Part shown: positions 9,249 through 17,930 of the stretch, in pieces | Layout of the letters: each line of letters opens with the position of its first letter | Numbering within the stretch: position 1 is the first letter of the stretch | From: JAWSVE01 sp033852115 | GTDB taxonomy: Bacteria; Pseudomonadota; Gammaproteobacteria; Pseudomonadales; Cellvibrionaceae | Assembly (NCBI GenBank): GCA_033852115.1 | Contig: JAWSVE010000008.1 | Location: forward strand, 62,001 to 126,000 | Reading direction: 5' to 3' | Length of the DNA: 64,000 nucleotides | The notes under the pieces: generated by a model | Database searches by the model: none | Told to the model about the DNA's origin: nothing | Seen by the model: the letters and a program-made list of their open reading frames with translations, nothing else | Translations under genes and position numbers: made by a program

Positions 9249-10010
9249 ATGAGTAAGAAAGCAAATCAAGCAAAACCTGAGTGGGTGTTTGGTATTCATT
9301 CAGTACATACATTATTAAAGACAGCGGCAACTCGAGTTCAAGTGCTGTATGTTTCGCAGGGGCGTCGCGACCAAAAGCTGCAAAAGTTAATTGCGCTGGC
9401 AGAAAAGCAGGGTGTCGATGTTAGTGCTGCGTCTAAAGATCAGTTGGATAAGTGGGTAGATGGAAATCACCAGGGTGTGGTCGCGCAGTGCACACCTGGT
9501 GAGGTTTATGATGAAAAGTATTTGTTATCCATGTTGGATGATTTATCCGAACCTGCCTTTTTGCTGGTGTTAGACGGCGTAACTGATCCACATAACTTGG
9601 GTGCTTGTTTGCGTACTGCTGACGCCGCTGGCGTGCATGCGGTTATTGCGCCGAAAGATAATTCCGCCAGTATCAATCCGACTGTGCGTAAGGTGGCTAG
9701 TGGTGCGGCCGAATTGGTGCCCTATATTTCCGTAACAAACCTCTCTCGTACCTTAAAGGCCATTCAAGACAAAGGTGTATGGGTTGTTGGCAGTGCAGGT
9801 GAGGCCACCCAGTCGCTTTACCAGACTGATTTAAAAGGCCCGCTGGCGATTGTGATGGGTGCAGAAGGTGAAGGTATGCGCCGGCTCACGCGAGAAGGCT
9901 GCGACTTTATTGCCAGCATTCCTATGCAGGGTGGAGTTAGCAGTCTCAATGTCTCGGTTGCTGTGGGTGTCTGCTTATTTGAGGCCTTGCGGCAGCGAGG
10001 TGCCGAGTAG
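9249..10010 (+). CDS. rlmB: 23S rRNA (guanosine-2251 2'-O)-methyltransferase
   Basis: SPOUT-class methyltransferase that modifies G2251 in the peptidyl-transferase centre of 23S rRNA using SAM. The N-terminal substrate-binding domain begins WVFGIHSV (about residues 12-19). The trefoil-knot SpoU domain shows the three family motifs: DPHNLGACLRTADAAG (about 112-127), VMGAEGEGMRR (about 197-207) and SLNVSVAVG (about 230-238). At 253 residues the length is typical. It probably shares a transcript with rnr and is followed by a separate promoter for the S6 operon. Confidence 0.96.
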   Translation: MSKKANQAKPEWVFGIHSVHTLLKTAATRVQVLYVSQGRRDQKLQKLIALAEKQGVDVSAASKDQLDKWVDGNHQGVVAQCTPGEVYDEKYLLSMLDDLSEPAFLLVLDGVTDPHNLGACLRTADAAGVHAVIAPKDNSASINPTVRKVASGAAELVPYISVTNLSRTLKAIQDKGVWVVGSAGEATQSLYQTDLKGPLAIVMGAEGEGMRRLTREGCDFIASIPMQGGVSSLNVSVAVGVCLFEALRQRGAE

Positions 10011-10043
10011 GCTTTTCTGTTGACGTTTTTCTAGCCAAATTGC

Positions 10044-10072
10044 TTGCAATGCCCCCCCTAACTCCATAGAAT
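10044..10072 (+). promoter_or_regulatory. Sigma-70 promoter of the rpsF operon
   Basis: TTGCAA, a 17-base spacer and TAGAAT make a good -35/-10 pair. The sequence right after the -10 is GC-rich (CGCGGCCCCG), the type of discriminator seen at stringently controlled ribosomal promoters. It lies about 115 bases before rpsF. Confidence 0.6.
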
Positions 10073-10158
10073 ACGCGGCCCCGCTGGCCACAGGTCTATT
10101 TATAGATTGGAAGTTGGTCGGCTCTCCTTGCTTCACTGCGACGCCACAATGCGTTTAG

Positions 10159-10186
10159 CGGGAAGCTTTAACCCGTAAGGAGCTTC
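10159..10186 (+). promoter_or_regulatory. Candidate S6:S18 autoregulatory leader structure
   Basis: GAAGCT (10162-10167) pairs with AGCTTC (10181-10186) immediately before the rpsF ATG, placing the ribosome binding site (AAGGAG) in the loop and stem. An alternative stem is CGGG with CCCG. The loop contains CCG, the trinucleotide that the S6-S18 complex recognises in known rpsF leaders. The match to that motif is by eye. Confidence 0.4.
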
Positions 10187-10187
10187 A

Positions 10188-10637
10188 ATGCGTCACTACG
10201 AAATCGTGTTTCTGGTCCACCCTGACCAGAGCGAGCAAGTGCCCGGTATGATCGAGCGCTATTCTTCGGCAATCACTTCTACTGGTGGTCAGGTTCACCG
10301 TCTAGAAGATTGGGGCCGTCGTCAACTTGCTTATTCAATCAACAAAATCCATAAAGCTCACTACATTCTTATGAACGTTGAATGTACCGAAGAAGCTTTG
10401 GAAGAACTCACTACTAACTTCCGTTATAACGACGCCGTACTGCGTAACATGGTTATGCGTATGGACGAAGCGGTTACTGAGCAGTCTCCTATCGCGAAAG
10501 CAGAGAAAGAGAACCGTGAACGTAAGAGCCGTACAGAGCGTCGCGAAGAGCCTTCTGAAAATACTGCCGAAAGCAGCAGCGACTCAGAAGCAACAGCGGA
10601 CACATCCGATAACACTGAAGCTGAGCAAGGAGAATAA
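10188..10637 (+). CDS. rpsF: 30S ribosomal protein S6
   Basis: Small-subunit protein that binds 16S rRNA together with S18. It begins MRHYEIVFLVHPDQSEQVPG and contains the conserved EDWGRRQLAY and KAHYILM segments (about 44-66). The folded domain ends near residue 100. It is followed by an acidic and serine-rich tail of about 45 residues, longer than in Escherichia coli and likely disordered. The ATG follows a strong AAGGAG. rpsR starts two bases after the stop, so the pair is translated from one message. Confidence 0.98.
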   Translation: MRHYEIVFLVHPDQSEQVPGMIERYSSAITSTGGQVHRLEDWGRRQLAYSINKIHKAHYILMNVECTEEALEELTTNFRYNDAVLRNMVMRMDEAVTEQSPIAKAEKENRERKSRTERREEPSENTAESSSDSEATADTSDNTEAEQGE

Positions 10638-10639
10638 TC

Positions 10640-10870
10640 ATGGCTCGATTTTTCCGACGTCGTAAATTCTGCCGATTCACAGCTGAAGGTGTTAAGCAGA
10701 TCGATTACAAAGATTTGGATACATTGAAAGCCTACGTTTCTGAAACTGGCAAAATTGTTCCAAGTCGTATTACGGGTACTAAAGCGAAGTATCAGCGCCA
10801 GCTTTCTAGTGCGATCAAGCGTGCTCGTTATTTGGCTTTGTTGCCCTATACAGATAGCCACGACCAGTAG
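10640..10870 (+). CDS. rpsR: 30S ribosomal protein S18
   Basis: Small-subunit protein and partner of S6. The typical FFRRRKFCRFTAEG opening and the YKDLDTLKAYVSETGKIVPSR and GTKAKYQRQL motifs are present. Its 76 residues match the family. It is tightly linked to rpsF and precedes a membrane protein gene and rplI, the usual pseudomonad-like gammaproteobacterial order. Confidence 0.98.
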   Translation: MARFFRRRKFCRFTAEGVKQIDYKDLDTLKAYVSETGKIVPSRITGTKAKYQRQLSSAIKRARYLALLPYTDSHDQ

Positions 10871-10926
10871 GCATAACCACAACTAAAAGGCTGCTTAGCT
10901 AGCGGCCTTAACAGGTGAGGTAAGTC

Positions 10927-11793
10927 ATGCGAGCCCTGGCTGAATTCGTGATGCGTGGGCGAGCACAAGCGGCGATAGTTGCGCTGTGTTGCTGGATTGT
11001 ACCGTTTGTGGGTCCGGCAGTTGTTGCTCTCGTAACCCTACGTCGAGGCCTGCTAGACGGTTTTAGTGTCGCCATTTGGGCACTGTTACCGTGGATTGTA
11101 TTCTCTCTGCTCGATTCAGCGCTAGTACCTTTGGCCTTCATCTATTTCTCCATCATCGTGGTGGTGATGGGTGGAGCGGAAGTGCTGAGGAATGTAAATT
11201 CCTGGCCGGCCGCTAGTATGGGCTTGGTAGTTTTAGCTGTTACCGCGAGTTTGGTTTTTGGTTCCAGTTTCGACCAGCAGAGCGCAGAGTTTGTCGCTGC
11301 GGTTAATGAAGAACTGAAACGTTATGCAGAGCAGAGTGGCATAGAGCCTGATGACCTGCAGACTATAACCATTTGGTTCGTCGCTGGCATGTTTGGCTTT
11401 GGCATCGTAGTCGATGCATTGCTTTCGCTGGTGTTGGCTCGTTGGTGGCAAGCATTGCTGTATAACCCCGGTGGTTTTCGCCAGGAGTTTTATAGCTTTC
11501 GGCTAAGCAAAACCCAGTCCCTTGTGGTTTTGGGGTTTGGAGCGTTGCTCATTGCACAAATGCAAACGGCGCCTTGGGGCTTTTTGGTAACTGTACCGTT
11601 GTTGATGGTAGCCAGTGCAGTTGCTCATAGCCTGGTAGCGAACCGACGACTGGGTACCCCATGGTTGGTTGGCTTTTACCTGTTATTGCTGTTCGAGCCG
11701 ACGCGCCTAGTTGCGCTTTTGGTAGGGTTTTTTGATGCGTGGGTGGATTACCGTAGCCGCTTTAGTCGGCCGTCTACTCAATCGCGAGACTGA
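10927..11793 (+). CDS. Polytopic membrane protein between rpsR and rplI (DUF2232-like)
   Basis: Integral inner-membrane protein of 288 residues with about eight hydrophobic segments. A conserved unknown membrane protein sits at this position between rpsR and rplI in many pseudomonad-like genomes, and it is usually grouped with DUF2232/YybS-like proteins. I assign the family from position and topology only. There is a GAGG-type ribosome binding site before the ATG. It lies within the ribosomal operon, but no function is known to me. Confidence 0.75.
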   Translation: MRALAEFVMRGRAQAAIVALCCWIVPFVGPAVVALVTLRRGLLDGFSVAIWALLPWIVFSLLDSALVPLAFIYFSIIVVVMGGAEVLRNVNSWPAASMGLVVLAVTASLVFGSSFDQQSAEFVAAVNEELKRYAEQSGIEPDDLQTITIWFVAGMFGFGIVVDALLSLVLARWWQALLYNPGGFRQEFYSFRLSKTQSLVVLGFGALLIAQMQTAPWGFLVTVPLLMVASAVAHSLVANRRLGTPWLVGFYLLLLFEPTRLVALLVGFFDAWVDYRSRFSRPSTQSRD

Positions 11794-11805
11794 ATGTATT
11801 TAAAC

Positions 11806-11820
11806 CGCATCGTTGATGCG
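11806..11820 (+). other. Short hairpin upstream of rplI
   Basis: CGCATC-GTT-GATGCG is a perfect 6-bp stem with a 3-base loop, followed by AATTTTG. It lies 20 bases before the rplI start. It could be a weak attenuator, a processing site or a translational control element. Confidence 0.35.
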
Positions 11821-11839
11821 AATTTTGTGAGGAAAAACG

Positions 11840-12286
11840 ATGGACGTTATCTTATTAGAAAAGCTTGGCCGTATCGGTCAAATTGGCGATAAAGTCGCTG
11901 TTAAAGCAGGCTTTGGTCGCAACTTCTTAATCCCGCAGGGTAAAGCTGTGCCTGCGACTGAAGCGAACATTAAAGAGTTTGAAGAGCGTCGTGCTGAACT
12001 TGAAGCAGCGGCAGCAGAGAAAGTTGCTGCAGCAGAGAAACGCGCTGATCAACTCTCGGGTGTAAGCGTAACCATCACTGCGAATGCAGGTGACGAAGGC
12101 AAGTTGTTTGGTTCTATCGGTACTAAAGACATTGCCGATGCCATCTCTTCTGCAGGCGTTGAAGTAGCGAAAGCTGAAGTGAAGCTGCCAGAAGGTACGT
12201 TGCGCGAAGTGGGTGAATACCAAATCGATCTGCAGTTGCACTCAGAAGTAACGACTTCTATTACCTTGACTGTTGTTGCAGAGTAA
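11840..12286 (+). CDS. rplI: 50S ribosomal protein L9
   Basis: Large-subunit protein that binds 23S rRNA. It begins MDVILLEKLGRIGQIGDKV with the family signature GFGRNFLIPQGKA (about residues 24-36). The long connecting helix is rich in alanine and glutamate (about 45-75) and a C-terminal domain follows. Its 148 residues are typical. The ribosome binding site is AGGA. A rho-independent terminator lies downstream. Confidence 0.98.
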   Translation: MDVILLEKLGRIGQIGDKVAVKAGFGRNFLIPQGKAVPATEANIKEFEERRAELEAAAAEKVAAAEKRADQLSGVSVTITANAGDEGKLFGSIGTKDIADAISSAGVEVAKAEVKLPEGTLREVGEYQIDLQLHSEVTTSITLTVVAE

Positions 12287-12668
12287 GGGCTAGCAGTAAG
12301 TTCTACTGCCAGCTCAGCCTCAGGCATCTATCGGGGTCTCATTTGGGATAAGCTCGATGGGTGTGGCGCTAAGTGCTTCGAGCGCTTGAAGAGATTCAGC
12401 AGTCGACATCCATCGGTCGCTGTTGATCATCGATTGCTTCTTGGAGCATGTATCGCCGCCAGCTAGGCAAGAGCGAGTGAATAATAGAGCGGGTGCTGTG
12501 TTGTGCAATTAGCGCAACGGAGCGCTCGCTTTTTTATTTGTCGGTTACCGCGGTCACCTGTATCCAAATCCGGTTAAGTGGGTGTCATTGATTGTATGAA
12601 AAGGCGGTAGGATTGATTAGTATTAGCTGTTCTGTGCCACCTATAAGTCTAATGATTCTGTCTTCACT
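12287..12668. other. rplI-dnaB intergenic region
   Basis: About 380 bases. The only structure I can support is the terminator near its middle. A 62-codon open frame on the minus strand has no recognisable product. The last 130 bases should carry the dnaB promoter, but I could not fix it. Confidence 0.5.
12511..12535 (+). terminator. Rho-independent terminator of the rpsF-rplI operon
   Basis: AGCGC and GCGCT form a 5-bp stem around AACGGA. The stem is followed by CGC and a run of six T. It lies about 225 bases after rplI. Confidence 0.6.
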
Positions 12669-14093
12669 ATGGCCCTAGATTTACCCGAAGAATACCCGCT
12701 CGAATACCTCGAGCCTGCTGACTTGCTAGATGCCATGCAAAGTGGAGATAGTGAGCGCTCGCTGCCACATTTCATTGAGGCAGAGCAATCCGTGCTCGGT
12801 GGGTTAATGCTCGACAATCAGCGCTTCGATGCGGTCGCTGAGTTGGTCAATGAAGAAGACTTTTATCAAGACAGCCACCGTCAAATCTTTAAGGTGATGG
12901 GTGAGCTGGCTGCTGAATCACACCCGTTAGATGTTATTACACTGTCTGAGACACTCTCTCGGCATGGTGAGTTAGAGCGGGTCGGTGGTATTGCCTACCT
13001 CACGGAAATGGCGCAACAAACGCCTAGCGCAGCAAACATCACCACCTACGCCAAGATTGTTCGCGATCACGCCACCGTCAGGAAGCTGATTTCTGTCGCC
13101 AATGAAATCAGCCGGTCTTCGATGAACCCAGCGGGGTTGGATTCGGATGATTTGTTACAGTTGGCTGAGCGGCGTGTTGCCGAAATTGCAGAGAACCGCC
13201 CGAAAGAGGGCGGTTTTATGGGCGTTAATGATCTTCTCAAAGGTTCGGTTGACCGCATTAGTGAGCTATTTGACTCCGATGAGGCTATCACCGGATTGGC
13301 AACAGGCTTAACCGACCTCGACGAGAAAACCTCCGGCTGGCAAAACGGTGAGCTCATTATCCTTGCGGCGCGCCCGTCGATGGGTAAAACAGCGCTAGCG
13401 CTAAATTTTGTTGAGCATGCCATTTTGCATCAGGATAATCCGGTACTGGTATTCAGTATGGAGATGCCCTCCCAGTCCTTGGTCATGCGGATGCTGTCGT
13501 CCATTGGGCGTATTAATGCGGGCAAGATCCGCAACGGTAAGTTGACCGAGGAAGATTGGCCAAAGCTGTCTGCTGCGGTCGGAAAAATGAAAGATCGCCC
13601 ACTCTTTATTGATGACACACCAGGCTTAACGCCTCAGGATGTCAAAGCACGAACTCGCCGAATCGCTCGTGAGCACGGTAGTCCTGCGCTGATCATGCTT
13701 GACTATATTCAGCTGATGCACACGGGCGGTACCAGCGACGGGCGTACCCAAGAGATCTCAGAAATTTCTCGCTCTCTCAAGGCGCTCGCTAAAGAATACG
13801 ACTGCCCCGTAATTGCCCTGTCTCAGCTCAATCGTGGTGTAGAACAGCGTCCTAATAAGCGCCCAATGAACTCGGATCTGCGTGAGTCCGGGGCGATTGA
13901 GCAGGATGCGGATATCATCTTGTTCATCTACCGTGACGAGTACTACAACGAAGAGAGTCCGGAAAAAGGCATCGCCGAACTCATTGTCGGCAAGCAGCGA
14001 AATGGTGAAATTGGTACCATTCGAGCCGCCTTCGTTGGTCAGTTCACTCGTTTCGAAAACCTTGCGCCAGAATACTTTAGTCAGGATTTCTAG
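12669..14093 (+). CDS. dnaB: Replicative DNA helicase DnaB
   Basis: Hexameric 5'-3' helicase that unwinds DNA at the replication fork. The N-terminal primase-interacting domain (about residues 30-135) begins at PHFIEAEQSVLGGLMLD. The RecA-like ATPase domain carries Walker A (ARPSMGKTAL, about 234-243), Walker B (IMLDYIQLM) and the later motif SQLNRGVEQRPNKRPMNSDLRES-type region. Its 474 residues are normal and no intein is present. The first 25 residues form an acidic, leucine-rich extension. The ATG has a poor ribosome binding site, but frame and length fit. Confidence 0.97.
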   Translation: MALDLPEEYPLEYLEPADLLDAMQSGDSERSLPHFIEAEQSVLGGLMLDNQRFDAVAELVNEEDFYQDSHRQIFKVMGELAAESHPLDVITLSETLSRHGELERVGGIAYLTEMAQQTPSAANITTYAKIVRDHATVRKLISVANEISRSSMNPAGLDSDDLLQLAERRVAEIAENRPKEGGFMGVNDLLKGSVDRISELFDSDEAITGLATGLTDLDEKTSGWQNGELIILAARPSMGKTALALNFVEHAILHQDNPVLVFSMEMPSQSLVMRMLSSIGRINAGKIRNGKLTEEDWPKLSAAVGKMKDRPLFIDDTPGLTPQDVKARTRRIAREHGSPALIMLDYIQLMHTGGTSDGRTQEISEISRSLKALAKEYDCPVIALSQLNRGVEQRPNKRPMNSDLRESGAIEQDADIILFIYRDEYYNEESPEKGIAELIVGKQRNGEIGTIRAAFVGQFTRFENLAPEYFSQDF

Positions 14094-14429
14094 CGGCTAA
14101 TCGGCGCGCCCGCGTTTTGACGCGCAAGATAAGGCTTCTATTAGACCTGTATAACGGCGCGTGTGTCTGATAGGGCTGTTGCTCGAACTCTTATGCGGGC
14201 GCTCGGACACCCTAGGGCTATTAGCACTCCCTCCTTATTTGGCCGCCTTATTGTTTGGCAGAAATCATGCTGAAAATGTAACCGTTACTTGTCGTCAAAA
14301 CGTGTACATCGGTAACATCCTTGTGTATGATCGCCGGCCACGTTTTGTACAGCTTTGTGACTTTATATGCCATTTGAGTGCTAAAAGTTGAGGGTCACAT
14401 CGCTTTCCTGCCGCGCAGGGGTAAACAGT
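14094..14429. other. dnaB-panC intergenic region
   Basis: About 336 bases without a supported gene. A 76-codon open frame (14161-14391) has no recognisable product and low-complexity leucine content. A GC-rich segment just after dnaB (14101-14125) may fold into a hairpin. No clear promoter was placed. Confidence 0.5.
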
Positions 14430-15281
14430 ATGCAGATATTCCATCACGTTGCTTCGGTTCGCGAGGCGCTTAATGCAGAGCGAGCAGCCGGTAAAACCAT
14501 CGGCTTTGTGCCAACTATGGGGAATCTCCATCAAGCTCATATTGAGCTGGTTAAGATTGCTCAGCAGCAGTGCGACGTGGTTGTGGTGAGTATCTTCGTC
14601 AACCCACTACAGTTTGGTCTTAACGAAGACTGGGACAAATATCCACGTACTTATGAGGCGGACACAGCTAAACTCACCGAAGCCGGCTGTGATTACTTGT
14701 TCTACCCCGACGAAAAAGAGATTTACCCTAACGGCATGGCTGAGCAGACTCGAGTGGTTGTTCCGTCTATGACCGATGTGCTGTGTGGTGCTAGTCGGCC
14801 CGGGCATTTTGAAGGCGTCACGACTGTCGTTAGTAAGCTGTTCAACATTGTACAGCCGGACGAAGCGGTGTTTGGGATTAAAGACTTTCAGCAATTGGCG
14901 GTTATTCGTCGTATGGTTGAGGATCTCTGTATTCCAGTAAAAATTGTTGCTGGTGATATTTTCCGCGAAGATGATGGCTTGGCGATGAGCTCTCGCAATG
15001 GCTATATCACCGACGACGAGCGCCCCAAGGTGGGGGTGTTGTATCAAACACTGTGCTGGTTGCGGGATCGCATAGAGCAGGGTGAAAAAGATTTTATAGC
15101 TCTCGAACAAGAGGGTACGAAACGCATCGAACAGGCAGGCTTTCGAGTAGATTATCTGAGTATCAGCAACAGTAAAACACTGGAGCCGGCAGCTCACGAT
15201 GACAATGACATTACGGTGCTCGGTGCGATGTTTACTGAGAGTGCTAGGCTGATAGACAACCTATCATTAACTTTACAATAG
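14430..15281 (+). CDS. panC: Pantothenate synthetase
   Basis: Cytoplasmic enzyme that condenses pantoate and beta-alanine with ATP to make pantothenate. The nucleotidyltransferase signature PTMGNLHQAH (about residues 28-37) corresponds to the HIGH motif. FVNPLQFG, RPGHFEGVTTVV, KDFQQLAVIRRMV and the KMSKS-equivalent MSSRNGY are all present. I chose the ATG preceded by AGGGG, giving 283 residues as in Escherichia coli; an upstream in-frame start lacks support. panD follows, so the two last steps leading to pantothenate are adjacent. Confidence 0.96.
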   Translation: MQIFHHVASVREALNAERAAGKTIGFVPTMGNLHQAHIELVKIAQQQCDVVVVSIFVNPLQFGLNEDWDKYPRTYEADTAKLTEAGCDYLFYPDEKEIYPNGMAEQTRVVVPSMTDVLCGASRPGHFEGVTTVVSKLFNIVQPDEAVFGIKDFQQLAVIRRMVEDLCIPVKIVAGDIFREDDGLAMSSRNGYITDDERPKVGVLYQTLCWLRDRIEQGEKDFIALEQEGTKRIEQAGFRVDYLSISNSKTLEPAAHDDNDITVLGAMFTESARLIDNLSLTLQ

Positions 15282-15376
15282 TCGGCGGAAACGCCAGGAA
15301 ACGCGGTTGCATTGATGGCTAAAAAAGGCACAATAGCCGGCCTGCTGCGGCAACCCAAAGTGAAAGCGAGGTAGAT

Positions 15377-15766
15377 ATGTTATCCACTTTCTTAAAAGGC
15401 AAATTACATATGGCCAGCGTTACCCAAGCTGAGCTTTGGTACGACGGTTCCTGTGCGATTGATGCGGACCTCGTCAAGCTTGCTGGGCTGCGCGAGTTTG
15501 AGCAAATTGACATCTATAACGTCAATAATGGCGAACGTTTCACAACCTACGTCATTATCGCCGAAGCGGGATCAGGCACTATCTCCATGAATGGTGCAGC
15601 GGCGCGTAAGGTGCAAGTGGGCGATCGTGTGATTATCGCGGCGTACGGGCAGCTCAGCGAAGAACAAGCCCAAGACTTTAAGCCTAAATTGGTATATCTC
15701 AACGAAGATAATACGGTTGAGCGCACGGCAAACACCATTCCGGTTCAGCTCAAAGAAGTAAAATAA
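15377..15766 (+). CDS. panD: Aspartate 1-decarboxylase (pyruvoyl proenzyme)
   Basis: Makes beta-alanine from aspartate for pantothenate synthesis. The proenzyme self-cleaves between Gly24 and Ser25 (YDGSCAID) to create the pyruvoyl cofactor, and both residues are present. N-terminal KGKLH and later NGERFTTY and GSGTISMNGAAA are typical. At 129 residues the length is normal. It lies 95 bases after panC with its own GAGG ribosome binding site, and a strong terminator follows. Confidence 0.97.
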   Translation: MLSTFLKGKLHMASVTQAELWYDGSCAIDADLVKLAGLREFEQIDIYNVNNGERFTTYVIIAEAGSGTISMNGAAARKVQVGDRVIIAAYGQLSEEQAQDFKPKLVYLNEDNTVERTANTIPVQLKEVK

Positions 15767-15775
15767 CCCCACCAA

Positions 15776-15798
15776 AACGCCCCGCCCGGGGCGTTTTT
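15776..15798 (+). terminator. Rho-independent terminator after panD
   Basis: AACGCCCC and GGGGCGTT form a perfect 8-bp stem around GCCC, running into five T. This is a textbook terminator ten bases after the panD stop. Confidence 0.9.
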
Positions 15799-15958
15799 GA
15801 TTCCCCTTTTCGCAATTCTTACAACGCTTCACCATCTTCTTGACTTCTGATGCTCATCTAGACGGGCTACAATGGCTCAAAATTGATGGCTGACCCATTG
15901 ATGCCAGTGTTTGAGTGCCAATAAGAATTAACAACGAATACACGATAGGGGTGAATGA

Positions 15959-17899
15959 ATGTCGGATCTACCCAAGCTTCATCAAGTGCCACAGCAGTGG
16001 TCTTCCAGCGCGCATATCAACAAAGAGCGCTACCAACAAATGTACCAACAGTCCATCAGTGACCCTGAGACCTTTTGGGCTGAGCAAGCGAATAGCTTCC
16101 TGGATTGGAGTAAGCCGTTTACCAAGGTTCGTGAATTCGATTTAGACAAAGGCGAAGTGAGCTGGTTTAAAGAGGGTGAGCTGAATGTTACCTATAACTG
16201 TATTGACCGCCACTTACAGCAGAGGGGTGATCAAACTGCCATTATTTGGGAGGGAGACGATCCGTCCGAAGATAAAACCGTCACCTACGATGAGTTGCAC
16301 ACAGCAGTTTGTAAGCTTGCCAATGCACTGAAAGCACGGGGAGTTTCAAAAGGTGATCGTGTGTGTATCTACATGCCCATGATTCCGGAGGCTGCCTACG
16401 CGATGTTGGCTTGCGCGCGCTTGGGGGCAATCCACTCTGTTGTGTTTGGCGGCTTTTCACCGGAAGCGCTGAAAGATCGTATCCTTGATGCAGAATGTGA
16501 AGTCGTGATTACGGCTGATGAAGGTATTCGAGGAGGCAAGACGATTCCACTAAAAGCCAATGCGGATAAGGCGATGGCTCAGTGCGAATGTGTGCACACC
16601 TGTTTTGTGGTTAAGCGCACCGGAGGCAATATTGAATGGGATGCCGAGCGTGATATTTGGTATGAAGAGGCCATGATGGATGCGGCTGAAGTGTGCCCGC
16701 CCGAGCCAATGAACGCAGAAGATCCATTATTTATTCTTTATACATCAGGCTCAACGGGTAAGCCTAAAGGTGTGCTTCACACCACTGGCGGCTATTTACT
16801 GCAGGCGTCTATGACGCATAAATACACCTTCGATTATCACGAAGGGGATGTGTATTGGTGTACTGCGGATGTTGGTTGGGTGACAGGCCACACTTATATT
16901 GTTTATGGTCCGCTAGCAAATGGCGCAATTACATTAATGTTTGAAGGTGTGCCTAATTACCCTACGGCGGCGCGCTGTTGGCAAGTTGTCGACAAGCATC
17001 AAGTGAAACAATTTTATACCGCCCCGACGGCAATCCGTGCATTGATGGCAGCGGGCGACGAGTTTGTTAATGAAACCTCCCGTCAATCTTTGGTGTTGCT
17101 GGGTACGGTTGGGGAACCTATCAACCCAGAAGCCTGGGAGTGGTACTACAACGTAGTGGGAGAATCACGTTGTCCTATTGTCGATACCTGGTGGCAAACG
17201 GAAACCGGCGCTCACATGCTAACGCCTTTACCCGGGGCGACTGATTTAAAACCCGGCTCAGCAACCTTGCCTTTCTTTGGTGTCGAGCCTGTTATTTTGG
17301 ATGGCGAAGGTAATGAGCTCAGTGGCGTTTGTGAAGGGAACCTTGCCATTAAGAGTGCGTGGCCGTCCCAGTTGCGCACCGTGTATGGTGATCATGAACG
17401 CTGCGTGCAAACGTACTATTCAACGTACAAAGGTTATTATTTTACGGGTGATGGCGCTAAACGCGACGAAGATGGTTACTACTGGATCACAGGTCGGGTG
17501 GACGATGTGCTTAACGTCAGTGGCCATCGAATGGGTACTGCTGAAGTCGAAAGTGCGCTTGTGTTGCATGATAAAGTGGCGGAAGCTGCCGTGGTAGGTT
17601 GTCCCCATGACATTAAAGGCCAGGGGATTTATGCCTACGTGACTTTAATGGCTGGAGAAAGTTTTACTGATACGCTGCAGCAAGAACTTATTGATTTATG
17701 TGTCAAAGAAATAGGCGCAATTGCTAAACCTGATTACATTCAGTGGGCACCCGGTTTGCCTAAAACGCGTTCAGGTAAAATTATGCGTCGTATTTTACGA
17801 AAAATCGCCGCTAACGAACTCGACAGTTTAGGTGATACGTCTACCTTAGCTGATCCGAGTGTAGTAGACGATTTAATTGAAAAGCGTTTAATTAAATAA
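15959..17899 (+). CDS. acs: Acetyl-CoA synthetase
   Basis: Cytoplasmic AMP-forming ligase that turns acetate, ATP and CoA into acetyl-CoA. The 646-residue protein carries the adenylate motif YTSGSTGKPKGVLHTT (about residues 261-276), WWQTETGAHM, YFTGDGAKRDEDGYYWITGR and the C-terminal PKTRSGKIMRRILRKIA. Lys607 in that last motif is the lysine that is acetylated to switch off family members. The ATG follows AGGGG at a good spacing. It stands alone, with convergent genes downstream. Confidence 0.97.
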   Translation: MSDLPKLHQVPQQWSSSAHINKERYQQMYQQSISDPETFWAEQANSFLDWSKPFTKVREFDLDKGEVSWFKEGELNVTYNCIDRHLQQRGDQTAIIWEGDDPSEDKTVTYDELHTAVCKLANALKARGVSKGDRVCIYMPMIPEAAYAMLACARLGAIHSVVFGGFSPEALKDRILDAECEVVITADEGIRGGKTIPLKANADKAMAQCECVHTCFVVKRTGGNIEWDAERDIWYEEAMMDAAEVCPPEPMNAEDPLFILYTSGSTGKPKGVLHTTGGYLLQASMTHKYTFDYHEGDVYWCTADVGWVTGHTYIVYGPLANGAITLMFEGVPNYPTAARCWQVVDKHQVKQFYTAPTAIRALMAAGDEFVNETSRQSLVLLGTVGEPINPEAWEWYYNVVGESRCPIVDTWWQTETGAHMLTPLPGATDLKPGSATLPFFGVEPVILDGEGNELSGVCEGNLAIKSAWPSQLRTVYGDHERCVQTYYSTYKGYYFTGDGAKRDEDGYYWITGRVDDVLNVSGHRMGTAEVESALVLHDKVAEAAVVGCPHDIKGQGIYAYVTLMAGESFTDTLQQELIDLCVKEIGAIAKPDYIQWAPGLPKTRSGKIMRRILRKIAANELDSLGDTSTLADPSVVDDLIEKRLIK

Positions 17900-17930
17900 C
17901 GTTGTACGACGGATGGTTTTTGCTCGGCTG

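Noticed and set aside
12320..12508. 62-codon minus-strand frame between rplI and dnaB
   Set aside because: Possibly coding in composition, but no start signal or recognisable family; not enough to call a gene.
14161..14391. 76-codon plus-strand frame before panC
   Set aside because: Leucine-rich and unrecognised, with the panC ribosome binding site directly after; likely non-coding.
14607..15197. 196-codon open frame on the minus strand
   Set aside because: It is antisense to panC, with no ribosome binding site or recognisable product.
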